The notes under the pieces are model-generated. The model saw only the letters and a list, made by a program, of their open reading frames with translations. It ran no database searches and was not told the DNA's origin. From Antedon mediterranea (lineage: Eukaryota > Echinodermata > Crinoidea > Comatulida > Antedonidae), in contig NC_092679.1 of assembly GCF_964355755.1 (NCBI RefSeq), forward strand, positions 18,218,932-18,282,931: 64,000 nt of DNA, given 5' to 3'. Shown here in pieces: positions 54,042 through 64,000 of the stretch. Position 1 is the first letter of the stretch; each line of letters opens with the position of its first letter. Made by a program: the position numbers and the translations under genes.

Positions 54042-57000
54042 ATTAATCAAACGCCAAATAATTGATACGATATAATTGCCATTATTTTTACGTAAATAAG
54101 ATGAAAAACATTTAAGTAACATTTACGTTAATCAAACATTTGGTAAAACAAATTTGATTTTAACTTTTCTCGTCGATTTTTATAAGTGACGACAGATAGT
54201 TTTACGCGTCTTGAAATGGAAAGACTACAATGGAACTGGTCTAGAGGCCTAAACACGCCGGCGGTTTATGATGTTTAAAGACCAAAGAAAAACAACAGTA
54301 CCAAGATTTTACAAAGCTGCAGAATATCAACGTGTATTTTGTATAGAATGATTTGTTTTAATGATATTTACAACTATACAACCAGTGACATTGGTTATTT
54401 AGTAAATTCAATGTTTTACTCATAAGAAAGGCATATTACGTTTTTACGCGCACTCCTCATTGTAGTGATATCGATACAATTTATATTGTTAATACGGCTA
54501 GCCTAGTTAGCCTAGATACAAATAAGTGTAATTGTGGTGTAATTACTACGGCAAATAATTGATACTTTCATCGTGCACTTTATTAATTACAATTTGTGCA
54601 CGTTATGTATAATAGCTTTGTAATATAATATTTGTTTATAACCTATTTACTAAAGTATATTTGTCTCGGAAGTTTTTTTATGTTTATCTAAGATCATTAT
54701 ACTTCTTATACACCTGCGATTTGAATTCCGATGCTTTTACATTCAGTAGAATAGAAAACGCGTCAAAACATTCATAAAACGCGTGTTATAACAGGTATGG
54801 TATTTTAAGAAAAACGCTTAGTACTGTAGGATAGTTTTATAATGTATATAACTATGTTCATACGAGCTTGATATTTTTTATCTGAAACATTATTGATAAA
54901 TGTCAAATTGTCTCAACTCCTGATGTGTCGTAAAGAGCCGCCAAGCAATATCATGTAAATATATCAAGAAGAGCGTGTTTTCAAATAAGAATGCGTTACA
55001 TTACAATTAAATATTGTATATTACAAAAGATTTAACCTATTAGACACCAGTTTTATATTTATATTAAGTATTTTATCATTTTCAATTTAGTCTACTGTAT
55101 AGATAGAAAGTATAGACGGATTTATAATACACACAACGCGACTACGTGTATACTTATCATGACGTCATGAATACCGGCGATATAGTGTGTACGTGTATAT
55201 TATCGTCAGTGACGTAATAACGAGACGTAAAAGTGACGGTAGCGTACACAAGTTGTGTTCTTATCAACAGCCCACGTCAAATTTGTGTCAGTGACGTGAT
55301 GGGCCAACAGGTCAGTACATAAGATAAGAGGTTGATTGGAAATAATAAGGTGTGCAATTTGTCAATAGAATGTTATGTAGGAATGTAGGATTTTGATATT
55401 TAAATTAGTTTAATGCATGCTAGACCCTACATTAAGGTACTATCTGCACACGTTCATACATTGTTTCACCTGCCAAATCAAGCCGGAGAGAGTACTAATT
55501 TTCGAAATATAGGCCTAGTCCTACTAATAGAGACACATGTAGTTTAGTGATAAGTAAAACTGTTAAGGAATGAGGGGGCGATATGAGTGTATCCCAGCAG
55601 GATTGAAACTGTTTGTCATTGTGTTTTTCTAAACCATATCTTTGTAGAATTAGGCTTAGACATGTATTGCTTTTTATACAACTCATTAAATGATATGTAC
55701 GCACACAACGATTACGTAATCAGGTAATTTAGAACAGTAATAATTAATATTTAATTGTTTTAATTATTGTCCTATCCTTTGAAATTCCCGTTTGTTAATT
55801 AGCCGATTCTGTGTATTGTATCTACAATTTGTACAGTATCGTAAGCAAATGATGTGACGCCTGTATCATACCTAAACTTAACAATACACCATTGCTGATA
55901 ATATGTTACACTGTATTACAGAACATGTCTATGATACTGGACATAATAGTGTCATATGCGATATATTCAAATCGGGTGGTGTTATACAGATAATAAGTAC
56001 CTGTTTATTGTTCATTTCTATTGCGTTTTTATCTATCTGATAACAACTGTTCCTCTGTTTCATAAAGTTCGCATGCAATGTTTGCCCAATGTACACCCCG
56101 TTTCGATGGGTATGTCAATATTTTTTACTTCTGAGAGAGGCACCGGACTTTAGGTCCAAAGGCCATGTCGGAGTAAATACCACTTAATATTATACGTGAC
56201 CCAAAAACCAGCCAGAAAGGCCATACCGTCCTGTAGTTAGTGGTACAGGCCTAGCCTTAACTCAACGCTAATTGCCACAAATATTAGTACTACTGACGAA
56301 CGGATTAATGCCGTTTTGTTAGGACCAAAATATTCATTTACGAGTTCAAATGTCGTACTGCTATATTCTATATTTTTCAATTTGATTAAAAATTAAAATT
56401 GAATGAATTGTGTGAAATATTTTTTATTTATTTCTCTGACTTAAATATTGATTGATTAATATTTGCACAAAGATCGAATACGCGTTCAAAACGGGATATT
56501 TAGTAATACTGTAATTGTTGGAAGTCTCGTGGATTGGTTGGACGGTGGGCGGGCAAAAAAGTATAAACGAAGAAGAGGATAGTAATGATAATAAACCAAC
56601 TCGAGTAAATTGATATTCAAACTTCAAATAATTCACATTAACATGTTACTTTTTTTTAAAAGGACAATCATAATTAGGCCTAATATTTCAGAAATTGAAT
56701 TAGAGCCCTCAACGATCAGTTATTGCAAACTTATTTCAACAGAGAGGGAGCAACAGTGGTTACGAAATATATTTTGCATATTTTTTAGAAATCGGTTGAT
56801 TTAGTTTCGATTCGGTAGTTCGGTTCATTGAGAAATCTTTTATCCGGTTTGTTTTTGTCTTTGTATTATTATGGAGGAAAAATGCTCCTTGGTATTATAG
56901 GCCTGTGTTTTGTTGTTTCCAAAGTGCGTACTAATTAGTTGACTTATGGGTAGGGGTATTACAAGTTTGGCAGAAGATAGTACAGAAAATAATTTTTTTT

Positions 57001-57862
57001 TGTATGCTGGTATAGTAGTCTACTTTGAATACACAGAAGTCGATCTAAATGTAATCGATATGCCTGTAATTTGCCAGGTTGGAATTATTCGGCAACAATC
57101 CTAATCATAGTAATAGTCTTACTTGCATTGTCTTCCGGACAAAAGTGCTCAGAGCAAATGGTGTTTCTTGTAGACGTAATTTGCTCGAGTCAATTTTACA
57201 TCTTATATCTATTGTTTTCTCTCGCTTTCGTTATTGTAAGAAACTAAACGGTCTTTCACACGTGTTTCGGCACGGTTCTGGTCTCGCGCTGGCAAACCAA
57301 AGTCCACGCGACTATGTATGTGCCGATCGATATGTAAAATGGAGAGAGATGTACTATATAGGCATTTTGTCAAAGAAAATGGAGGTTTCTCGAATGCGAA
57401 ACCTTTTTTCTAGGCATAAGGCTAACTAAATCATCATTCTAAAATTTCAGGTCCATTTTATATAGAGTATGGTATATTATAGGCCCTAACATCAGACCAC
57501 ATTAGAAGGAAACTCTGAAAAAACAAATTAGAACCTTTGTTGTTGAATATGAACAATACAAACATGTTGTTGTTCACATCGTGGAGGAAATATAAACTTT
57601 TACGTTTCCTCTAATGATCACAAGACAGTACAAATGAGGTTTACAATTCATGTCGATGGCGATTTACCTATGAATGGTCCTTCGTACTTATTATTGATTA
57701 TTTCATTGTATTTTCTTCCTCTTCTGGTAGTCAAGCTGATGGTTTTATTGTGAGCCTCGAAACTACACGGATAAAAGAAGCTTTTCTTGTAGCCGAGTTA
57801 GAGGCGATGTGGTTTATTTTAGGCCTAGACGTGCCTAAATTTATTGAAATATAGTCTTAGCT
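54042..57862. other. Intergenic region, SLC16 3' end to Shisa-like gene
   Basis: About 3.8 kb. The first part should contain the SLC16 3' UTR, but no convincing AATAAA was singled out. Around 57000-57430 two overlapping plus-strand frames are open for 75-116 codons with locally higher GC; one reads as hydrophobic (WNYSATILIIVIVLLALSSG) but no family is recognised and no splice partner was found. The last few hundred bases are the presumed Shisa-like promoter and 5' UTR. Confidence 0.45.
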
Positions 57863-59887
57863 ATGGCGTTAAGTTGTGATGTAAAGTTGTCGCTATTCTC
57901 TGTTATATTTTATCTATGTTGCGGTGAGTTATTGTGTTTTATTTTATTGCTTGTATTTTACATTTAAAAATACTTCTTCTATATTGCTTAAGTCTGTTAG
58001 TAACACTAACACCCATAATGTAATTGATGTTGCACCCTAAATGATGGATTGAGAACTGATAGAGTAACAAGAACTGTTACTGTTACTATACTTGGGCTAC
58101 TTTTTAGAAGAAATAGGCCCGTTTATGTTAATTGTTTCTACCCACCAAATAGCGATACCTGTGCCCATAAAACCGACTTACCAGAATTAATAAATAAGCC
58201 TAAACGTGACTTTGTTTTACAGCTCACTGTGTGTGTGATTAAAACCGACTTACAGGCCCCCCCCCCCCCTTTACAGCGAACCCCCCCTTAACCGACTGCG
58301 AACCCCCATCCCCGACATGCCCAATACCTCACCCTCATCTCCGAAAATCGTCCAAATACGTGCCCCACAGTACAAAAAGGTATGGGGTGGGGGTGACCCA
58401 AATACTTAGTGTGCGAACCCCCCCCCCCCCCCCCAAACCCCCCCCCCCCCCCCTTGACAGATCCTGGCTACGGCCCTGACTTACCAGGGTGAATAACTAA
58501 GCCTAACGTGACTTTGTTTTACAGCTCCCTGTATGTGTGATTAAAACCGACTTACCAGGGTGAATAACTAAGCCTAACGTGACTTTGTTTTACAGCTCCC
58601 TGTATGTGTGATTAAAACCGACTTACCAGGGTGAATAACTAAGCCTAACGTGACTTTGTTTTACAGCTCCCTGTATGTGTGATTATTGTGATCAATACTA
58701 TGATTCGTATGCTGCAGCGAATTGGGGATTCAGTTGCCCTCGATTGCTCAGCGATGGACCAGATGACGTACATTGCTGTGGATCAGCGTCAACCGGGAAA
58801 TACTGCTGCAATAAGCAAGAAAAGGAGGATTGGTTAAATACAAATGATGATCATGGGTACGTTAGGTCATAGATTATGGTAGTGGTGTTGACCATGGTAC
58901 GTTAGGTCATAGTCGATGATGGTGACGTTGGTCATGTACCAATAATTACCATGGTTAGGTCATGAATGATGGTGTTGTCGATGATGCTGGTGTTGTCGAT
59001 AATAGTGACATTGACAGAGGATTGGTCAACCACACCAATGATGACTATAGGTACGTTTTAGGTCATGGATGATGGTGGTAGTGTCGATGGTGGTTGGCGT
59101 TGATAGGAGGATTGGTCAAGTATCAATGACTACGATGAATACGTGAACTCATAATGATGATGATAATGATGATGAATGTTGTCTGAAATGAACAATTTTG
59201 AGAGGTTGAACTAAGGCTTACCTTGGTCGTTTTTTATACTTACCCCATGATGTAAAGGAATCGTGCAATAGCCAAACAATTTAATGATTCTTTCAGTATC
59301 AATAGCTTGGTAGCAGTGGTAATTGCTTTTATAGTAATAGTTACGATTTTCCTGTTCTTCACTGCTGTTGCGTGGTTTGTCATGCATGCTTCCAGTAAAC
59401 AGACATCTTCAAGAAGACATGCTATAGGTACGTAAGATAAACGGACATTTGTTATTTTTCTTTTAAATATTAAACACTTTATTAACTGATCGGCGACGTC
59501 AAAAACACACACGATTATCGTCTAATTGTGTCTGTGCTAAAATACCCACGAAATATTTACATTAGTAAACATCATTTTTGTACAATTTTATGTATTTTCT
59601 TGTATTTTTATTGTCTTAATTAGAAAAAATGAATTTCCATTTTAAGTGGACCAATACAATTTCTTGAATCTTGAATCTTTAAATTTTTTTTTTCCTGTGT
59701 AGAAGCTAGAGTTAATCCGACGACAAGCACGCAGATTATATCTCCACCACCATACCACATAGCAGCAGCACCAATACCATCCTACACAGAATTATATCAT
59801 GACTCTGGGAATGGTAGATGTTTGAACACTGTGTCAGGACAGTTGCTGGAACCATTTACCACACAACCAGTATTGAATGAAAAGTAA
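57863..59887 (+). CDS. Shisa-like single-pass membrane protein
   Basis: Four coding exons: 57863-57923, 58667-58856, 59297-59427, 59703-59887 (TAA); in phase, 188 residues. Residues 1-20 (MALSCDVKLSLFSVIFYLCC) are a signal peptide. The extracellular part is a Shisa-type Cys domain: CMCDYCDQYYDSY, WGFSCP, then HCCGSASTGKYCC, eight cysteines including the two CC pairs. A transmembrane helix follows (SLVAVVIAFIVIVTIFLFFT), then a cytosolic Ser/Arg stretch and a Pro-rich tail with a PPPY motif (a WW-domain ligand) and PSYTEL, as in the proline-rich Shisa subgroup. Shisa proteins act as trafficking adaptors at the ER or plasma membrane; which partner applies here is unknown. The acceptor at 58665-58666 was chosen because three near-identical upstream acceptors lead to an early stop. 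Confidence 0.88.
58198..58666. repeat. 71-bp tandem repeats carrying decoy copies of the Shisa-like exon 2 acceptor
   Basis: GCCTAACGTGACTTTGTTTT recurs at 58501, 58572 and 58643, exactly 71 bp apart, with an older variant near 58199. Each unit includes TTTTACAG|CTCCCTGTATGTGTGATTA, the same acceptor and first bases as real exon 2. In the decoys the next codon is TAA (GATTAAAACC) where the real exon has GATTATTGTG. Between the old copy and the recent array lies a C-rich insertion (58258-58460). Confidence 0.9.
58258..58480. repeat. Poly-C-rich insertion, likely a transposon relic
   Basis: Several long C runs alternate with CGAACCCCCATCCCCGAC-like sequence, ending TTGACAGATCCTGGCTACGG. The final block resembles the complement of the GTGGCGGATCCAGGATTC terminus at 21651, as if both are ends of one widespread element. 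Confidence 0.5.
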
Positions 59888-59909
59888 ATGTGTCCTATAG
59901 CCTCTTACA

Positions 59910-60270
59910 CCAGATACGAAGGGAATTCGAAATTCCCTTCACAAGACTAACTTGCAGTCAACAGTTTATACACATCTATGGACCAAAATTGTGGAAAGAA
60001 TTCACTTGTAATGGTGGTAATAAACCGGTTATCTTAAAGAAACAAAATAAATGTATAAAAAAACAGGTTAAAAAATACTTTTTATCACTATATGCTGATT
60101 AACAACACCTTTGTTTATTTAAGTTCTATATACTTGTTCTTGTAAAAGGGTCCTACAAAAAAACGAAGCTATAGCTTTTTTATGCAGGATCCCTGTTCTC
60201 AGTTGTACTGTAATTATGATGTACTGTAATTGATGACTAAATAAATGTGGAATAAACATAAAAAAAAAAA
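59910..60270 (+). mobile_element. LINE 3'-end fragment (5'-truncated)
   Basis: Frame 59890-60102 encodes RREFEIPFTRLTCSQQFIHI, then YGPKLWKEF and VKKYFLSLY, which matches the style of the C-terminal end of non-LTR retrotransposon polymerases (the YGPKLWN...LKxHF region). It is followed by an untranslated stretch and an A-rich tail (AATAAACATAAAAAAAAAAA near 60250). The insertion begins only about 25 bp after the Shisa-like stop codon, so it makes up most of that gene's 3' flank. AATAAA signals near 60239-60256 could serve the Shisa-like transcript. Confidence 0.65.
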
Positions 60271-61121
60271 CATAAAAAAACTGACCGTCACGTGGTTGTA
60301 GCCTTCATCTGCGATGCTGCTTAGTTAATGAAAGTTTTACATTTCAAAGAATAGTACAATTTATCGATTGGCCTAATATAGTTTTTTACATGCACACTCC
60401 AAACGAGGAGGTATTCAGTTGTTTATGCCCAATATAATTGGTGACTTCACGAAGGAATATTAAGATCTCGAGTTTTCTTCATCTTCAACATGGGCCGCAA
60501 TATTAAACACCACGCCCTCTATCGCTAACTGAATCTTGCCGACTCGACTATTTCTGATGAGCCGCTTAAAATAATTGATACGGTATTATTATTAAGGCCA
60601 ATTTACACAGACGAGCAGTAATGGTAATAAAAATATTGAATCTATGTAGTTATTCCATATGACCATTTACACACGTATGGGCGGTTTCTGCTGAGGATAG
60701 ATACAAATTGTACACGGAACAAGCTACACGGTTTTCCGCTTACCGTTACCGCTCGTCGTCTGTGTAAACACCACAATTGTGAAATTGTCTGTAACTGTAA
60801 ATATTTGTATCAAATCAAAAAATTTGTATAATTAAAACAAAAATCTCTCATTGTTGTGAGATTATAGTATGAACTCTGGTTTATTGTCACAACTTCAACA
60901 CAGAAAATGAAATACATTAAACGGATACGTTTGATTTATTGATAATTCGAAGAGCAGGGCGTGTATGTGCTCAATTATTCGCCATATTGCTGCCTTTTGA
61001 ACCATACAAAGTGGAAATAGACAATTTCCTAGGATGCTTTGGTTAAAGGGTGTTACATAAAAAGGGAAACCGATGTTGTAAGAGGTGTAACATACGTAGG
61101 CCCAACGAAACAAAACTCACT
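60271..61121. other. Intergenic region, Shisa-like to PLAC8-like gene
   Basis: Contains the inverted-repeat element at 60598-60772 and the presumed PLAC8-like promoter and leader. No other gene seen. Confidence 0.5.
60598..60772. mobile_element. Inverted-repeat MITE-like element
   Basis: The left end GCCAATTTACACAGACGAGC and the complement of the right end CTCGTCGTCTGTGTAAACAC pair over about 26 nt (TTTACACAGACGA core), with TAATGGTAA/TTACCGTTA continuing the match. An inner pair (GACCATTTACACACGTATGG) is a further partial copy. About 175 bp, no coding capacity. Confidence 0.65.
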
Positions 61122-63012
61122 ATGATCAACGGATTATTCGTATCAGGAATTGGTAAGTGATTTGTTTTGATTTTTTTTCTAATTGAACACTTAAATTGAT
61201 AATATTTCTTTCAACTTACAATTTGTGTTGTTAGCCTACACGCTTTAGAATCGATGCTGATGCAGAGGACCTCTGGAGTTCCTTAACAGTTTCAATAATA
61301 ATATGAAACTTTATTACTGTGATGTAAAATAAAATAATATAAAAACGTCACGTTTATAGTGTTTATCAATTAAACTAGTGCGAATTGGAGAGAATCCTAA
61401 AAACCAAAGGTGTTTTTTGTAATTGTTTGTCTTGTTTCGTAGAGGAAACTGGTGTTCCGGGCCATTGCAGATGGAACACTTCAAGTCAAGAATCAGCCGT
61501 GGTAGTACAACAGCCAAGAAAAAGCAAACATAAGGTACATTTTATAAAACATATCGTGCATAAAAAATCTTTTTTTTTTACCATCCGCACGTACAGTAAC
61601 ATCGGCAAAGGTTTGAGGCTCACTCGCTCCATGGTTCTGGTGGTAGAACGAGTCTTCTCGGATAAGGACTATAAACCGTAGGTCCGGTGTACACAATCAT
61701 GTGCACTTTAAAGAACCTTGCACATCTTTCGAGACGAGAGGAGTCACTCTGGTGTACTGCACTAGTACATCACAGCCACTGATCATTGGGCCCTCTGAGA
61801 GACCAGTCTTTGACTGAAGAGATAGCCCGTATAAATAAAAAATATTTCAATTCAGTAAGTGACTGCATTGAAAGATTGCCAATTTACAGTTCCACTTTAT
61901 TAATTGTTTTGCAAACCAATCGAAGATTGACGAACCGATTATCACTAGAATATGTGACTTGTTTATTTCTTTTTTCAATTAATAATTTCTTATAATATTG
62001 TTCAAATAGAGGTTAGTGGAAGACAGTGAAAGAGAATGGAAAACTAGCTTAATCGGATGCGGTGATGATTTTGAATCATGTAAGTCACATTCATTGACAA
62101 AATTACTATAACCATTATCGTATCATACATGTATCAGTGTACATAAACGCATATATACGATCGACACCCGTGTCAATTCCCTACTAATCCAGATGTAAAA
62201 AGGAAATTTATCCTACCCGATCGGTTCTTGAGGTAAAATGACTGACTATTGCAATAATACATAGAAACGAGTCTACGTTTATTTAGTATTTTTAGTACAT
62301 GTTAATCCCTATCATAAGTTCAGACTAAAAAAACTTAGACTCGCTTCTAGATGACTAAGTCAGTCACATTCTACCTGAGACAGGAGCGGCAAAATCAAAC
62401 ATACACGGCACGGGTTTGTCTTTAGCTTGGCAGTGTAAAAAGGGCATTGTTGATGGATTTTTTGGTTGACATTTTTCTTTTTATTTATTAAAACAATTTT
62501 TACCGTCCTCCATATATAATTTGAACTTGAAAAACAAAACCTTTTGAATCATAATTATCAAAATCATTTCTCGGCATCATCATAGTAATATAAATGATTT
62601 ATTATTATTCAGTTTTGCTTTCGGTATTTTGTCCCCTTTGCGTGTCGTGTGATATTGCAAGTCGTATAGGCGAGAACAACTGCATCGCCATTGTACCTGG
62701 TGGATTACTGGCGCTCAGGACGAGAATTAGGACGAAGAAGAATATTAAGGTTAGTAGAACGTGCTTATGAGTATAAACACTTTCTATACAACAAAGCAAT
62801 ACAAGATTATCAATAAGTGTAATTAATTTACAAGGTTAGGACTACTATTACTATGCTAAATTGACAAAAATGTATTGTGTTTTTTGCAGGGTACAATGTG
62901 CGGGGATTGTATGATACAATGTTGTTTATGCCAACTATCTGTAGCACAGATGTACCGCGAAGTAAAACCGAAGGAAAGGCCAAAAAGCGAAGGATGGACC
63001 ATGGAGGTATAA
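61122..63012 (+). CDS. PLAC8 family cysteine-rich protein
   Basis: Five coding exons: 61122-61152, 61443-61534, 62010-62079, 62613-62749, 62890-63012 (TAA); in phase, 150 residues. PLAC8-family proteins are small Cys-rich membrane-associated proteins (relatives include PLAC8, cornifelin and plant FW2.2/PCR metal-transport proteins). Landmarks: REWKTSLIGCGDDFESF (usual W-x-T-G-L-x-x-C start), the signature CPLCVSCDIASRIGE, PGGLLALRTRIRTKKNIKG (usual MRTxYRxxYxIxG), then CGDCMIQCCLCQLSVAQMYRE (usual CDDY-x4-CC-x2-C-x2-CQxxRE). Cys spacing in the first and last motifs departs from the common pattern. The first 40 residues are family-unlike and polar. The start ATG at 61122 is the only one giving an in-phase donor (GTAAGT at 61153). 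Confidence 0.87.
61680..61800. repeat. Probable interspersed repeat in PLAC8-like intron 2
   Basis: GTGCACTTTAAAGAACCTTG, TTTCGAGACGAGAGGAGTCA and GGTGTACTGCAC form a sequence type that I recall from many marine-invertebrate repeats. Boundaries not determined, and no second copy in this window. Confidence 0.35.
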
Positions 63013-63124
63013 TAATGTGTACCTCAATGGATGGACAATGATTTAAAGCAATGCATATCTGCCACTCGAAAAACAGGCCTAAATGGTATATGAAAAAGAT
63101 CGATAATTCATATTTTAACCCGAA

Positions 63125-63355
63125 CAGTACAAGGGCCTATGAGTTATGTTTCAACCAAGGCAGCTTCGGAGATCAAGGGGTTTATCTGCGGCTGCGACAC
63201 GATAAGTTACATGCCACTTATCATCGGACACCGCGCGCCGCGGAGTGAATTTGTACGTACATAAGTACAGCCCTGTGGAATTTGTCGCAGTCAGACATAT
63301 TAAGATCAAAGTACTGTTACGAGTTCCTACCTTGACAAGGCGAGCTCAGTTTCAT
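63125..63355 (+). mobile_element. Interspersed repeat C, copy 2
   Basis: Same order of blocks as the minus-strand copy at 6772-6990: GGAGATCAAGGGGTTTATCT, GCGGCTGCGACACGAT, TTTGTCGCAGTCAGACAT and AGATCAAAGTACTGTTACGA. The frame 63051-63248 crossing it is not called as a gene. Confidence 0.6.
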
Positions 63356-63552
63356 GTAGTTAGATTGCCTATTAAAAACTATTAACTATTTAAAAAAACA
63401 TACTTTCCTAGATAAATTTATATGAGGCAATTAAGGTGTCATAATAATTAGCGCTATAGATGCTATACCAAAACACTGTGTCGAAACTGTATATATAGGT
63501 AATCAAATTACACTTGTTTTAATAGCATTGTATATTTTTACCGGTACCAAAA

Positions 63553-63573
63553 AATAAATATTTTGAAAATAAA
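63553..63573 (+). promoter_or_regulatory. Candidate polyadenylation signals for PLAC8-like gene
   Basis: Two AATAAA hexamers (63553 and 63568) about 540 bp after the stop, followed by a T/TG-rich stretch (GTTTATTGTTTTATTCTTTT). Repeat C lies between the stop and these signals. Confidence 0.4.
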
Positions 63574-64000
63574 ATGTTTATTGTTTTATTCTTTTGAGTT
63601 TCATGAATTGTCTTGTATCAAGGCAACGTTTAAAGATAGGCCTAATAATTATAATTAATTTTTATCAGATATATTAAAATTATGCGTTGTATCTAAAAGA
63701 ATGTGTTCATAACTCTGCAGAACTAGTGACATATTCAGTAAAGTAATTACTATGAGGATGAAAAGGTGAATGAAACAGAGTTACTGAAATCATTTAAATA
63801 GTTGCCCCACGGACTCAAGACGATAAACCAATCAGAGCTTTACTTAGTACTAATGACGTATACAAAATCACCTGCCGTACGAAATATTCAAATTTTCGTT
63901 AGTCAAATCTGGATACCGACTCTGTGAGGTTTAGGAAAGTGAAGCGGCTCTTACCCCACCAGATATCAGGTAAAGTTTGATGGAAGATTACCATTATTTA

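Larger units (their letters stand above)
63013..64000. other. 3' flank of PLAC8-like gene to the window end
   Basis: Contains repeat C copy 2 (63125-63355), a pair of AATAAA signals (63553-63558 and 63568-63573), and near the right edge a sequence ending CCAGATATCAG|GTAAAGTTTG (about 63971) that could be a leader exon donor of a following plus-strand gene. No coding exon supported. Confidence 0.4.

Overview
The window is nuclear DNA of an animal. It is AT-rich (roughly two thirds A+T by eye), genes are split by short-to-medium GT-AG introns, and the space between exons is full of short DNA-transposon relics, tRNA-derived SINEs and minisatellites. The gene set (CAMKMT, classical calpain, SLC16 transporter, Shisa-like, PLAC8-like, a PHD/FLYWCH protein, an orphan rhodopsin-like receptor) is metazoan. 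The palindrome TAGGCCTA is extremely frequent in the noncoding DNA; from memory I associate this with echinoderm sequence, so an echinoderm or close deuterostome is my guess, not a proven assignment.

Layout, left to right. 571-1271 (+): a small PHD-like/FLYWCH gene with two apparent frameshifts. 2220-2271 (-): first coding exon of a Rossmann dehydrogenase that runs off the left edge; it sits head to head with CAMKMT (2556-6293, +, 11 coding exons, complete). 7660-9177 (-): an intronless 505-residue protein I do not recognise, convergent with CAMKMT. 10596-11558 (-): an intronless class A GPCR. 11974-14176 (-): a five-exon secreted protein ending in a fibrinogen-like domain of the contactin-associated-protein type. 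17183-34782 (-): a complete classical calpain (20 coding exons, 704 residues, catalytic triad and penta-EF-hand domain intact), with an inferred untranslated leader exon ending at 35917. 39641-54041 (+): a complete six-exon SLC16/monocarboxylate-transporter-like gene. 57863-59887 (+): a complete four-exon Shisa-like gene whose second exon is preceded by tandem copies of its own splice acceptor. 61122-63012 (+): a complete five-exon PLAC8-family gene.

Exon coordinates were assembled by hand from splice-site consensus, reading-phase continuity and family resemblance; every multi-exon model listed closes in frame. There is no operon logic. The notable relations are the head-to-head pair at 2.2-2.6 kb (possible shared promoter), convergent gene ends near 7.3 kb, and the SLC16 locus, which has collected at least six copies of one miniature transposon family. 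No new enzymatic or defence system is visible. The most unusual signals are the repeated decoy acceptors in the Shisa-like gene, an 85-bp E-box array in SLC16 intron 1, a 9-nt in-frame calpain microexon, and a SINE nested inside a MITE.
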